Below are positions 51,085 through 62,269 of a stretch of DNA of 64,000 nucleotides, piece after piece. The stretch's first letter is position 1. Every line of letters begins with the position of its first letter. Origin of the DNA: Prostheceraeus crozeri. Its lineage: Eukaryota > Platyhelminthes > Polycladida > Euryleptidae. The translations under genes and the position numbers were made by a program. Below the pieces are notes generated by a model. That model saw nothing but the letters and a program-made list of their open reading frames with translations. It did not search any database and was not told the DNA's origin. The stretch spans positions 124,001-188,000 of the forward strand of contig CAJQUW010001750.1 in NCBI GenBank assembly GCA_907163375.1, read 5' to 3'.

Positions 51085-52230
51085 ATGCCAAAACTAACAT
51101 TGTTCGTGGTACTAGTCCAATGCATATCGATTTTGAAGTAATTTGTTCGAACTCTAACTGTGCAATCAAATGGGTGCATAAAATTAGAAAGATTCATCAT
51201 TACATTGGCAAAATAAATTTGAAGCACACTGTCGATGAATTTCAGGATCATTTACAATCTATTGGCACAAGAAACCTCTACGGCATAAGCGAATGGTTCC
51301 CTACAAGATATGCCAAATACGAAAGACAAAATAAGTCCTTCCCACTGACCGTATCGCATGATGATTCAAGCAATATGACAAATTCCGAACACTGGGACTC
51401 TAATGTGATTATAACAAAGACCATTCCATCAAATTTAATCACACCAACCTTTTCGTGAAGATCGCCGGGAACATGACCACTACAATTATCATTCCGGAAT
51501 TCCCACATATTTCTGCCAAAATATCCCATCAAGCCTTCAAAATAGATGGTAATGATATATCCATCATTCTTATAACTTACAAGTGTGGAAGTTTCAGAAC
51601 AAATGTTATGTTTATTCGTGACTACTTGATTAATAACGTTGACATTCTTTTCCTGTGTGAAACGTTGTTGCGACCACATGAGGACTTTATATTAAGTGAT
51701 TCATTCGTCAAATCAAGTATGAATGAAGCCTCTCCGAGCTACAGGGGAAGACCATTTGGAGATATTGCGTTTGTTGTACGAGACTCCAAGATTGAGAGTG
51801 TACAAGAATTAGAAATAACTAATTCTCGGATAATTGATCTGAAATTTGACTTCAAATTCATTAAAGAGCCACATTTGTTGGTGTATACCTTATTACGACA
51901 CTCCTACCCTCGAAAATAGACAGCGATGCTTGAAATATTATGATGATGCTATAAACATTATTGAAGATTCGCTGGTCAAACACTTCTCAAATTCCTAAAT
52001 TTGTCTGCTTTTCCAAAATTTCAATGCTTCCTTAACTAATAGGCATGGTAGACACTCGTCACTTGATATTACAGTGAAAGATTTTGTGAATAACATGTCT
52101 TTGCAGTTTGCATCCAGTGAATATTGAATTTACTGAGAATATCATCATGACATACGGTATAATCATGAAGGTAGCAATGCATCATCACTAATTGATTACT
52201 TCCTCGTGAATGAAAATCTGAAAGAATAAT
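51085..52230 (+). pseudogene. LINE ORF1 end and ORF2 endonuclease
   Basis: After the right BEL/Pao LTR the ORF1 frame continues to 51458. An overlapping frame from 51455 carries an APE-type endonuclease: CGSFRTNVMFIRDYLINNVDILFLCETLL corresponds to the N-R-x-N to E-T motif region. Remains of NRHGRHSSLDI and SLIDYFLVNENL near 52045-52230 match the end of the domain. There are several stops and frame changes. It would nick target DNA for target-primed reverse transcription. Catalytic residues beyond the Glu cannot be checked in one frame. Confidence 0.6.
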
Positions 52231-52467
52231 GTCAGTCAATGTATACAGTTTTAAGCAATTTCCCTCACCCGAATAGCGTTTGCCGATTTCGATATCATTG
52301 AAATCCCTTTGCTTACCTTTGAGTACGAGCAAAATAAATTCCAAAGTTAATCGCAATAACACAAACAAAATTTCGACCAGGTATGATTGGTCTGACGATG
52401 TGAGATGTTCAAATTACCGAAATTTGCTTGCCGAATCATTGAAAAATTCAGAAAAGATGAAAACTGA

Positions 52468-54369
52468 TTGTTCAACAGCAGTTTAGAAAAAGCTAAATAC
52501 TTGCTTGACAAACAGTGTGACATACTGACATCTGGAGTAATTGCCGCAGTTCATGAATCAGGTTGTGTTAAAAAAAGTATGAGAAGGAAAAGAATTTGCG
52601 AAAGCAAAATTCGTTGGACTCCTGAATTGAATATTTTAAAGAGAGCAAGATAACATGGTGGAGAATATGGATGGAAAATGGCAGACCACAAACTGAATTG
52701 ATTCATAGTATATATAAAAATGTCAAGAATAAATTTCGGAAAGCAACAAGGAGAATGTCGAATCATCATGTAAAAACAAATATCATTCGATGAATGGACT
52801 GTCACTCTGTGGAAATTCATGACTATTTTGGAAAAAATCGAAGGTAAACAGTCTGATATATCATCAAATTTGACAGTCCCTGAACTGACATCCCACTTTA
52901 GTAAACTATTTCAAAAAGGATCTGCACATGATAATAATTTCCATTCAAACATTGAAGTAGTTGAAGAAGATGAATTCATCAAGAATAGTCTCCTCGTGAA
53001 TTCCCATTGTAAAACGGTTTCTTCTTCGGATGTAAAATTTGCTATAAATCAACTGAATGTAAATTCATATCCTGGATTTGATTTGATGGTATAACTGTTA
53101 AGCATTTGAAAATCGGTGAAAGCCAAATTCTTTTGGAATATTTAGCTGATCTTATTTATCGCATACTGGATTTAACAGTTACTCCGTCCAGTTTTGATTG
53201 TGATATTATCTACATATCACTAAAAAAAAGGACAAAGATCCTGACAAGGCTGCTAATACAAGGGGAATAACCGTCAGTACTACTTTCTCAAAAGTTCTTA
53301 AGGTCATTATTCTGAAAGATGTGCGAAAAGAAATACCGATAACTTCCTCCCTATACAGATTCCGGTAACATACTGGCGTCGATGTGGTCTCTGCAACTGA
53401 AATGGATGCATCAAGCACCATTCCACTAGTGAATCTCCGTTATGCATGGTATCCTTACATGCTGAGAAGTGTTTCGACACAGTATGACAGGCTGGTCTAT
53501 TTCACAAACTCTAGGTAAAATCAAGTGCAAAGATTCAGTAACGAGGCAATTATTATTGCGATTATGGATCCTTCTCAAAAGATAGTATGATCAAGTGTAC
53601 ATAAAGATATCTTGGAAAGGAAAGTTGCCTACTGCCATACCTGTGAGACGGGGAGTACACCAAGGTAGTATTCTTTCTCCCTGGTTGAATTCGATGTTTT
53701 CCGAAGAAAATTTTACTAGCAATTCAATCATCTGGCCATACATTGCGATTTCATGATATTCCATTTACTCCATTATATTATGCAGACGGCCTCACGATAA
53801 TAAGTGGAACATCTTATGACCTTCAAGAACAATTACGACTATCTAATGAATATGCGAAAACCTGGAAATTCAATGGAACTAAATCGAAAGTACTGATATG
53901 CAACAGCCCTAAAGACGTTTGCTTTTCTCTTAAAGATGATAAAATGGAAAATGTGAATTCACTGAAAATTCTTGGAGTCACTCATAATATGAAGGGTGAT
54001 TCGGAGCATCATAATAATCATATTGGCTCAAAGGCAAGACAGGCATAGTATACCTTAGGAAAGCATGGTACGTATAGAGGTGGCTTACATCCACATGCTC
54101 ACAGCATGGTGTATAAAATGGCTATTCAACTCATTCTTCTGTATGGTCTTCATACTTTACCTAGACCAACAAATGACACTTTAAGGAAACTAGATAGTCT
54201 CCTCTGCAACCGCATACTAGGTCAGGGAAAATATACCCACCACCATGTGACTCGAGAAGTCTTAGAAATTCATGATCCAATTGACTTGATCAAGACAGCA
54301 GAGCACGGCTTATATCGCCGTTTAATGTGTTCTCTGTCACCTGTCGGAGATATCTACAGATCTTTATGA
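52468..54369 (+). pseudogene. LINE ORF2 reverse transcriptase, heavily broken
   Basis: Remains include a pre-RT region (LTVPELTSHFSKLFQKG, SSDVKFAINQLN), VRRGVHQGSILSPWLNSMF for the QG/LSP block near 53640, and FTPLYYADGLTIISG for the YADD block near 53770, where the second Asp is Gly. The thumb-like C-terminus at 54106-54369 has KMAIQLILLYGLHTLPRP and LDSLLCNRILGQGKYT, standard for CR1-like ORF2 ends. At least six frame interruptions are visible, plus the altered active site, so it is long dead. Confidence 0.7.
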
Positions 54370-54521
54370 CTCTTTATGATCTAATATTATTAGCATGCAC
54401 ACGTAAGAGAGTGGTAACAAAGTTGTAACTTTAGTCGATATATTGTGCTTTCTATGTATTACTTCTATGTTGAAGGCAATACACAAACAATTGCATTGTT
54501 CTGGCGGCGCCTCACCCGTTT

Positions 54522-55699
54522 TTGTGTGTCAATGATACTTGGGAGCAGCAGACTCGTGAAGCTGTATTTTCTAAGCCGTCATTTAAACTGGAATACGGTA
54601 GGCTAATGGCTCAACAGCTCAGCTCCGCTATGGTTCTTACGCCAAGTATTGCAGTGTCTCCTTCTCTTCTACAACTTCTGAGTCGTCCAACAACTTTCAT
54701 TCCCACACCGCAATCTTGTCAACACGGTACATCATTTGCTCATGTCATTGACTTCGTTCGCAAGCTCCAATGGAGGTGTGCCCTCGCAAATAATCGCTCC
54801 ATCGCCAACTCCCATTGTCGCTTTGGGTTTCAACCATCCAATAGATGGCCACCACTTGGACTGGTATCATCCAGAATCATAAGACTTTCTGGCAGGATCA
54901 TCTCCGCTGCCCGTTCTATACTATTCCAGGAACATGAGTGCTCAACTTCCCACAACTTAACCGAAGCTGAAAAAGACACCTTGCATGAGCTCCGTACCAA
55001 TTATTCAATTATTGTGCGTCCAGCTGATAAAGGAGGTCGCTTGGTTCTTATGGAGACTGTACACTACGATCAAGAGTGCGTACGCCAGCTCAATGATGCC
55101 GATTTTTACACTTCCATCCCCTCTCCTACCTCCTCGGCTTCATTGCAACAGGTTTCGTCGATCCTCTCAAGTCTTTGCCAAAGGAGCATCATCAATCGAA
55201 GAGAGCTGACATTTCTGTCGTGTCCAGCGAACCCGCAGATTCGACGCTTTGGCCTTCTACCCAAAGTACACAAGGCGAATTGGTCTTCCTCAGTAATGCC
55301 ACCCGGCCGTCCCATCATCGTGGACGTAAAAACTGACTCAAGCAATGTGGCTCGCTTCATCGAGTTTTTTCTTGCTCCTATCGTGAGGCGCATGGACAGC
55401 TATATTCATGACTCAGCTCATCTCATTGCCATCCTTGGCTCTTGTTCAATTGGCCCATCTTCGGTTCTATGTTCCTTTGACGTACGGGCGCTCTATACAA
55501 ATATCCCTATAGAGGAATGAATTTCCCGCGTCAGACGTGCATTTCTGCGCCATCGAGATCCACCACGTCCAGACTCTGAACTTTTGACGCTTCTTCGAAT
55601 GTGCCTTTTCAACAATGACTTCAATTATAAGGATCAATGGTACCTTCAGATTTCGGGTGTGGCAATGGGCAAGGCGTTTGGAGGCTCATTCGCGAATAT
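54522..55699 (+). pseudogene. Penelope-like reverse transcriptase, N-terminal part
   Basis: The 332-residue ORF (54522-55520) plus a further segment has the Penelope RT plan: IIVRPADKGGRLVLM, CVRQLNDADFY, RRFGLLPKVHKANW, MPPGRPIIVDV, and SFDVRALYTNIPIEE, which holds the first catalytic Asp. The frame then meets a stop but RT-like sequence (GVAMGKAFGGSFANI) continues up to 55699. A long N-terminal region with FVRKLQWRC is also normal for Penelope-like elements. It is broken by at least one stop and by the insertion that follows. Confidence 0.75.
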
Positions 55700-56010
55700 A
55701 TAAAGTAAAGTAAAGTAAAGTAAATGTATATTTTTGATTTGCAATGAGAATCGTAAAAGTTCAAGTCATTAGGCAAGCGCATGAAATAATGTGTAGTACA
55801 TACATAAAGTTACAAGGATGCGACAGGCGATAGGATGGTGAGAAATGCAAGGAGCACAGGATGCTTAATCAATAATTATGTCATTAACGAGTATAGTTGT
55901 CGCAAGAAAAAAGAATTCCGTCGACGAGTTGTCCGGAAAGTGGGCACGAGAAATCTACCAGAATGGGTTGACGTAGGAGGACATAGAGGATGAAGAGGGT
56001 GGCTTTCGTT
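55700..56010 (-). mobile_element. 5'-truncated LINE 3' end, antisense
   Basis: The left edge is a (TAAAG)n run of about four units. Read on the minus strand, the segment looks like the end of a LINE (HFPDNSSTEFFFLRQLYS-like), a 3' UTR and then a CTTTA-repeat tail. It splits the Penelope-like RT frame. The right limit is approximate. Confidence 0.5.
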
Positions 56011-56538
56011 TCCCTGAAAATTACCTTGAAAATTTACCTTGGAGAATGGGAAAATACCATCATGCAGTCCTCAGCATTGAGACCCAGACTTTGGTACAGA
56101 TACCAGGACGACATTTTCTTCGTATGGGACCATGGTGAGTCGACACTACAGGATTTCCTTGTCTTCGTGAACTCCATTGACTCCCACATCCAAGTCGACT
56201 TACAGTGTGATCAGAACTCAATGCGGTTCCTGGATCTAACGGTGTACCGTGGTACGAACGATTCCTTTGGATACCGTGTAGGCTTCAAGGAGACTGATAG
56301 CCACAGACTGCTGCCGAAGGACTCCTATCACGCGGGCCATGTGCACCGTTCGGTAATATTTTCCCAGATTCTGCGCCTTGTCACAAAGTCGTCTTCTCCA
56401 TCGGATTTTATGGTGGTCCGCAACATTATCTTCCCCTGCTGGAGAGATCAGGGCATTTCGCCCTCATTAATTCACTCAGCCCTGAGACAGGTCTATCGAC
56501 TTACCGGATTTCAACCTGATTGGTTACCTGGATTTTGA
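55990..56538 (+). pseudogene. Penelope-like RT, C-terminal part
   Basis: After the LINE fragment the frame resumes with LGEWENTIMQSSAL, then LWYRYQDDIFFVWDHG with the YQDD catalytic pair, and FVNSIDSHIQVDL with MRFLDLTVYRG, the conserved strand pair after the active site. SYHAGHVHRSV belongs to the thumb. The first residues of the ORF (before about 56015) come from the inserted fragment. The frame changes at its end, before the nuclease domain. Confidence 0.75.
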
Positions 56539-56571
56539 AGATGTGACGGTGCAGGGTGCAATGCTTGCTCA

Positions 56572-57084
56572 ATGGTCAATTCGTGCAACGTCTTTCGCGT
56601 CCGTGATAGTGATCCTATTCGCCCTGTGCTCTTTTCGATGACCTGTGCTACGACTCACTGCGTGTATGTAATCCAATGTCGCCGATGTCTAATGGCCTAC
56701 GTAGGTCAGAGCTCGAATCCACTTCGACAGAGAATTGGAGAGCACCTCAGAAGCACCAATGGCACAGGAACATCTCGCCTCAACGACCATTTCCGCGGTC
56801 TGTGCAGCGTCTCCGACATGACTTTCTTCGCCATAGACAGGGCCTTCTCGGAGCAGACCAGACTTGCCAAGGAGTCCCGATGGATAAATAATCTCCGCAC
56901 AGTCTATCCTCAGGGCTTGAACGACAATGCTGGTTCAAGGCAAGACTCTGTGAATTTATTAACTTTTAAATCTGACTGCAATGACCGTCTTACCTCGCTT
57001 ATTCGTGAGGCTTGCAGCGCAGAGAGCATCTCAGTCCGTTTATGCTTCAAGACGGACCGCAATCTCGGCAGCTTACTGAGATAA
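56572..57084 (+). pseudogene. Penelope-like GIY-YIG endonuclease domain
   Basis: The 170-residue ORF has THCVYVIQCRRCLMAYVGQSSNPLRQRIGEHLRS, with the GIY-YIG-like Tyr pair, a CRRC zinc-like pair and Arg-x-Arg-I-x-E-H. The downstream Glu region is RLAKESRWINNLRTVYPQGLN. In Penelope-like elements this nuclease makes the target nick. It is shifted in frame relative to the RT part just upstream, so the protein is split in the copy. Confidence 0.8.
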
Positions 57085-57559
57085 TTTCTATAGTTTCTGC
57101 ATTTACTTTGAATCTTTGTTTGCCCCGCTCGTTTAATTCGTATGCTTTAAATTTACATTACTTTGCATTTTTGCTTCTTTTTATTACATTTATCTTGTCT
57201 TTGTTAAATGAATGTGTGAAGCCTTTGTCTGCGAGTCTATTGTTATTGTCCATTCATGTGGCAGTCATTGTCCGCCAATGCAATGGTATCGCACACTGTC
57301 CAGTGCATGTCACCGACATCCATGTACAATTTCTGTCCATGATGTTACATAGTGCGTTTCGCAACCAGTGAGAGACTCTCAATCTGCAATTCATTGTCAA
57401 TTTCATTTCTAATGCCATCGTCAAAGTCCCTGCAGGACGAAATATTTGGCTGACTTCTACTATTGGTTTTTTTGTATTTCCGATAGTGAAGGGGACAGAA
57501 AGAGGGGCATGCGCAATCAACGCTTTTCACCACACACTACTACTATACCTTTTTCCATC
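57085..57559. other. Anonymous DNA after the Penelope-like element
   Basis: AT-rich; probably includes the element's 3' UTR. No hammerhead core was found here. Confidence 0.4.
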
Positions 57560-57725
57560 TATTTGGTCGAAATTCCGAGCAATTTGGTCAATGATATCTA
57601 ATGCTATGATTATTTCCAAGCAATTTGGTCACATAGTTTGCTATTTCCAAGCAATTTGGGCAAAGTCTGATATCTCTGTTAACTATTCCAAGCAATTTGG
57701 TCCGAAGTTCAAGCCATTTAGTCAA
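57560..57725 (+). repeat. Degenerate spaced repeat of CCAAGCAATTTGGTC
   Basis: The word CAAGCAATTTGGTC or a close variant recurs about five times at 30-50 base spacing (near 57576, 57617, 57648, 57690 and, weaker, 57708). The spacers are partly alike. Confidence 0.6.
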
Positions 57726-57855
57726 CGATTAAGATGAATCTCATAAGATGGATTAATCATAAAAATATGAATAAATTAGATAAATTTCTTTTGCCGTGTG
57801 TTTAGTAGGTTGCATGATTCAAAAAATAGGATGTTGATTTATGATCAAAATATAC

Positions 57856-57863
57856 TCATTGAC
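57856..57863 (+). repeat. hAT-type target duplication, left
   Basis: TCATTGAC, repeated exactly at 58686-58693. Confidence 0.8.
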
Positions 57864-58685
57864 CAGGGATCTGGAGCGGAGCGGAGCCCCGGAGCGGAGC
57901 TGGAGCGGCTATGGAAGTGGAGCGGAGTGGTGTAGTAACTGGAGCGGAGCGGAGTGGGATAGGAGCTGGAGCGGAGTGGTCGATAATTTATTTGATGAAA
58001 GATGGAGTACGTTGGAAATCATAAAACAAATTACTACTATTTTTTGCATGTTGACGTGTGTTTGTTTGATGAAATCCCGAATAATAGTTTGATGCAATTG
58101 AATAAAACGGACGCATCGTTGTTGAAACGCCAATCAGTTATCTCAATAACTCATGCACGCGGCTTCCTGATGAACTGTACTGCTGTAGTTTGTTATTGGT
58201 GGCGCTGTTAGTAAAGAATAAAAGTTTGTTTTAATTAATTTGTATCTATGTCATAATTTTAGTGACATATTATAATAACATAAAAGAACTTTGTTTCCTA
58301 TTCCTATTACTTTTTACTTTTCTTACATTGTCTGAAAGTTAAGTTAAGTAATTACATCATATTATTTTTTCAAAATTACAAACTTTGATAATTGCATGGT
58401 TTGATATATTGCCTACCAATATGATACGTAGAACGGCTAGCCTCACATAAAACTCAGACCATCGCAATTCGTAAGCTAACCCATACAATCAATTTATGTT
58501 TTAATCAGGTAGTAGGAGAGGGGCCTACAGTATTGAGATGGAGCGGAGTGGAGTGGAGCGGGAAAGGGCCCTGGAGTGGAGCGGAGTGAGATATGGGGTT
58601 TGACGGAGCGGTGCGGAGCGCTTAAAGAGGTGGCATGGAGCGGAGCTGAGCGGAGCGGTTAAGAATCGACCGCTCCAGATCCTTG
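57864..58685. mobile_element. Non-autonomous hAT-type MITE with GGAGC-rich ends
   Basis: The TIRs are CAGGGATCTGGAGCGG (left) and, inverted, CAAGGATCTGGAGCGG (right). An exact 8-bp duplication flanks the element; 8-bp duplications and CAGGG-type ends are the hAT signature. About 120 bases next to each end are GGAGCGGAGTGG-type minisatellite. The AT-rich middle has no transposase. Confidence 0.8.
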
Positions 58686-58693
58686 TCATTGAC

Positions 58694-58906
58694 ATAATTG
58701 ATGAAACAAACCATCATTGGCTTGAATTGAAGTTTGTTTCATTTTTTCTCAGGTATGATGCAATATCTCGCTTTCCATGCATTACCATTCAACACATTAG
58801 AGAATGGAGAAAGATCTATGGTGGTCAAATTTCAAATTTTGATATCGATACAACTGTCACAATTGCTTTTACAAATTGAACATAAATGTGAACTGAAATC
58901 CAGCTT
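58694..58906. other. DNA between the MITE and the Tc1 remnant
   Basis: Short inverted words (GAAACAAACCATCATTGG and AAGTTTGTTTC) lie near 58700-58740. No Tc1 TIR was identified. Confidence 0.35.
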
Positions 58907-59913
58907 TTGAAAAATAAAATGGCACACGATCATTTTACCAGAAGTATGGCTATTGGAATGATTCGTTGTGGTAGAAGTTGTGCGAGTGTTGCCGAAGAGC
59001 TGCAACTATCGAGAGTCGTTGTTTGGAGGTGGTGGTGTCGATGGAAAGCAGAAGGAGATGTTAAAAGAAGAAGGGATCTGGTCGACCAAGAAAGTCTGCA
59101 GGAAGGAAAGACGCACGTCTAGTTTTAGCTGCAAAGAGGAATAGATTTGTGTCAGTCCCAAAGGTAGTCGCACACTGGAAGAGTGCCTCAAATATAGACT
59201 GTAGCGTTCGAACGGCTTACCGAAGATTGCGAGAAGCTGGAATTCAATCGCGACGACCAGCTGTCCTAATTCCATTGAGTTTTGAGCACCGCAGAAGACG
59301 AGTTGCCTGGTGTGATGCCCATCGCTGGACCATCATGGAATGACCATCACTGGCAGAAAGTCTTGTGGACCGATGAATCGAGATTCACTCTGGATTTCAG
59401 TGACGGTCGTGTCAGAGTGCATCGTCTTCCAGGTGAACGCTTTGCCCCATGCTGTATTAAAGAACACGACAGATATGGTGGTAGAAGTACGTTATGCTGT
59501 GGGGTGGCATTTGGCATGACGGACGAACGACTGCAGTCATCATCAAAGGCACGTTGACTGGAGAGAGGTATCTCAATGAAATCGTGCTTCCTGTTGTTGC
59601 CCCAGTGGTCAGGGTGGAGGATCTCGTCTTCCAAGACGACAACACAAGACCACATCGCTCCTCGGCTGTCATTGCCACTGTTAGGAGATTGAACATTAAA
59701 GCCCTTGACTGGCCTGCACGCTCACCTGACTTGTCACCCATTGAACAAGTCTGGGACGAGCTTGTGCGGCGAGTGAGAGACCGTTATTCACTTCCACCAG
59801 TGTCCCTGAAGATTCTCTCTGAAATACTGACAGACCAGTGGCTTCTCCTTGAAACATCCTTCTTTCAGAAACTTTGTGAATCCATGTCATCTCGGATTAC
59901 TGATTGGAGCTAG
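58907..59913 (+). pseudogene. Tc1-family transposase, decayed
   Basis: Four overlapping frames together show a Tc1 transposase. The N-terminal helix-turn-helix is SMAIGMIRCGRSCASVAEELQLSRVVVWRWW; a second DNA-binding segment is SVRTAYRRLREAGIQSRRPA. The DDE parts are WQKVLWTDESRFTL (first Asp), VFQDDNTRPHRS (second Asp) and DLSPIEQVWDEL (Glu). From the second Asp to the Glu there are 34 residues, the DD34E signature of Tc1. At least three frame changes make it inactive. TIRs were not found on either side within about 200 bases. Confidence 0.85.
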
Positions 59914-60529
59914 AGGGGGGGCGGGCATACGCGCTATTAAAGTTGAATCTGCTACATGCGTTGTTTTTCTGTGCTAGCGACTTGGTGGAGATTGTGACTA
60001 AATTGTCAAGGTATCATACATACATGTATATATACCAGTCAAAAATGAAAGAAGTTAAAGAAGTAAATGTTTCAAAAATTTTGTCAATGAGTATACATTT
60101 ATTAAAAATTCAGTAAAGAAAAAATTAAGCAAAGTGCGGATATTAAGCTGTGTTCTTCATCGGAATTGTTATTTTTCGTCAGAATCAGTTTTGTGCAAAT
60201 ATACTTATGCTCTTAGCTAGGCCATTTAAAAATTATATTATATGCTTGTTAATCATGAAGTGCGCCTTAATTTAACCACTAGATCATAGAAAATATATCT
60301 TCCTTCATAGTTAGATCCCTCTTTCTCTATATTGATAAATTGGAAAGCCATAAAACTCGTCTATGCTGCAACATATACATATTTAAACTTCAAAAAAGTC
60401 TGAAAATCACACAAAGTGAGTTCAATCAAAGATATCATGTTCATTCAAACACTTAGGAAAATAGCTCAAAGTGTGGTTGTACCACTCCAAACATTTCTCC
60501 TGTGTTAATTCGGCAAGACAATTTCTCGC
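59914..60529. other. Anonymous AT-rich DNA
   Basis: A G-run (GAGGGGGGGCGGGC) directly follows the Tc1 stop codon. Nothing else was recognised. Confidence 0.4.
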
Positions 60530-61475
60530 CGCACAATTGCCAAACGTCGAGCTTGAAATGTCTCGCCTGCTTGAATCGCAGCGTCTCTGTCACCAATCTC
60601 CTGCTGGACATTAGGATCAGACAGACGGCGCTTCACATGAGCTTTCAAGCACTACCCTGCATATTCTGCCGCATTCAAATATGGAGAAAAGCGAGGCAAA
60701 TATACAAGCTCATGACTGTCGTTATTCATCTGTGGTGCATCGCAATGACATGAAGTATTGTCACACAGATGATAAAATGGCTGCTCCACCAAAGCATCGA
60801 TCTCGGATAGCATGTTGTCGGAGAATTTATCTTTAGTCAAGTCACCATCCACAAACATATGATGCAGAAGTCCCATCTGTGGACTTGCTGTCAGGCAAAT
60901 GGTCAGGTTTCGACCTCGTTGACTTAATGCAGTTCTTACAGCTCGTGATCCAACGACCGCTCTGCCTTTGGTTCTACACGTGTAGACGTTAAATCCGAAC
61001 TCATCGAGGAAGACAAGAGCTCGTCATTGGATTCCAATCTCCATGACCCACTCAGCGTGGATCTTCCTTTCTGTCTTGTATTTCATTGTCGGGAACAGAT
61101 CGCAAGTTCTTTATTGATTAATGAGTCATCGAGGGCTCTACTGATCGTCTGGATCGAGACGACTGGTCTTCCTGTGGCGTCAGCTAAGAGTCGAGTTAGC
61201 ATCTCGACTCTTATATCATCGAGTTGGCGTTATTGTCGGTTTTTCTTCTATGTACATGTAGTTAACGAGTAACTCTTTCATTTCTTTGTCTATCTTCGTA
61301 GAATGGCATCCACCCCTCGGTAACTGACTTGTTCTTCCTGCATCGATATAAGTCTTGATGATGTTGCATGCAGATTGACGTTTGATGTTCCATATTTCTG
61401 CAGCATTCTGCCAGTCATTTGATTCATTATATCCTTTAATTTTTCTTCTTCTGTCTTCACCATTGATGCGTGCAT
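60530..61475 (-). pseudogene. Second IS630/Tc1-type transposase remnant
   Basis: On the minus strand a frame before 60876 reads ALVFLDEFGFNVYTCRTKGRA and RGRNLTICLTASPQMGLLHH, then FYHLCDNTSCHCDAPQM and LVYLPRFSPYLNAAEYA. These correspond to the first Asp (DEFGFN), the second (CDNTS) and the L-P-x-x-S-P-x-L-N-x-x-E block. The order and spacing fit the IS630/Tc1/mariner group but not the sequence of the 58.9-kb element. The N-terminal helix-turn-helix would lie toward 61475, where a 61-aa ORF ends exactly at the Ty3/Gypsy LTR, so the element was probably cut by that insertion. Several stops are present. Confidence 0.65.
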
Positions 61476-61476
61476 A

Positions 61477-61596
61477 TGTGGTATTGTCTGATTTGACTAT
61501 TGTATTTCTGTCCGAACGAACTGATCAGTACTCCACTTGTAAGCTTCTGCATGCATGTGTTGATTCATAATAAAGCAAGTCTTGAACACGATCACA
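61477..61596 (+). repeat. Probable 5' LTR of the Ty3/Gypsy element
   Basis: About 120 bases from TGTGGTATTG to CGATCACA, with AATAAA inside near 61570, followed by TGGTAGCAGAGCG, a typical primer-binding start, at 61598. The partner LTR is outside the window, so the limits are inferred. Confidence 0.55.
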
Positions 61597-61616
61597 CTGG
61601 TAGCAGAGCGTCAATT

Positions 61617-62258
61617 ATGTCAACCTCAACATCTGTCACGCCAAGCATTGCAATTACTATGCCTATATTTGATTCGAAGAACTCGTTTAAAGCCTGGAGA
61701 ATCAAGTTTGATGGATACTGCACAATCACAAAGTTGGATAGCAATGATAAACTTAAAATTCTTCCGATGTGTTTTATTGGATCAAGGTTTGATGCCATTT
61801 GGGATACTTTTGATGGTCGAACTACATATGAATCAGCCTGTCTTCAGATTGAAGCTTTTTTTCGTCAAGATAATCGTCCTGATGATCCTCTGATGTTCTT
61901 CATAGAACGACAATGGCAAAATCATGAGAAAATTTTTGATTTTGTGCGAGACTTGAAATATCGAGCAAATTTTATTACAGAAAAGAAGTCCGCTATAGAT
62001 GATCTTGTTCGATTGCAACTGATTCGGTGTATTCCAATATCTATCCGACCTGCGGTATCCACTATGACAGACGTGGATAGCATGACTGAGTGTTTATCGA
62101 AAATCCCAAGACCGAATTCAATGCCAACTACTGTAGCAGCGGTACAAAGTCGACGTTCATCTTATATATGTTATAACTGCGATTCACCTGGTCATATCTC
62201 CTCAAGATGTAAAACAAAAAAGTCAATCTGTGAAAGCTGTCGTGGTTATGGGCATTAG
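61617..62258 (+). CDS. Ty3/Gypsy gag (fossil)
   Basis: From the ATG at 61617 the protein has a capsid-like domain (FDSKNSFKAWRIKFDGYC; FFRQDNRPDDPLMFF; FVRDLKYRANF) and ends in a CCHC zinc knuckle, CYNCDSPGHISSRC, with a second Cys pair. Layout fits Gag proteins of the Mag-like Ty3/Gypsy group. Confidence 0.75.
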   Translation: MSTSTSVTPSIAITMPIFDSKNSFKAWRIKFDGYCTITKLDSNDKLKILPMCFIGSRFDAIWDTFDGRTTYESACLQIEAFFRQDNRPDDPLMFFIERQWQNHEKIFDFVRDLKYRANFITEKKSAIDDLVRLQLIRCIPISIRPAVSTMTDVDSMTECLSKIPRPNSMPTTVAAVQSRRSSYICYNCDSPGHISSRCKTKKSICESCRGYGH

Positions 62259-62269
62259 TCGAAATATTG

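Larger units (their letters stand above)
37466..54420 (+). mobile_element. Decayed APE-type LINE, split by a BEL/Pao insertion
   Basis: A two-ORF LINE begins near an ATG at 37466 and ends near 54420; 38379-51084 is a later BEL/Pao insertion. ORF1 remains lie on both sides of the insertion (to 38378 and from 51085). Endonuclease remains follow at 51455-52230 and reverse transcriptase at 52468-54369. The reading frames are interrupted many times, so it is the oldest layer of the nest. The clade was not determined; the endonuclease and RT style (VDILFLCETLL, GVHQGSILSP, YYADG) fits the broad CR1/Jockey/Tx1 range. Confidence 0.75.
54522..57084 (+). mobile_element. Second Penelope-like element, interrupted
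   Basis: An RT-to-GIY-YIG element of a different lineage from the 44.8-kb copy. It has three main coding blocks, is interrupted by a LINE fragment at about 55700-56010, and has a few frame changes. Start and end are taken from coding limits; no flanking duplication was found. Confidence 0.75.

Noticed and set aside
57841-58690. GGAGC arrays as an ordinary microsatellite
   Set aside because: Exact 8-bp flanking duplications and matching TIRs show that they are the ends of a transposable element.
61027-61272. 81-aa plus ORF over the IS630-type remnant
   Set aside because: The transposase motifs are on the minus strand; this is its complement.
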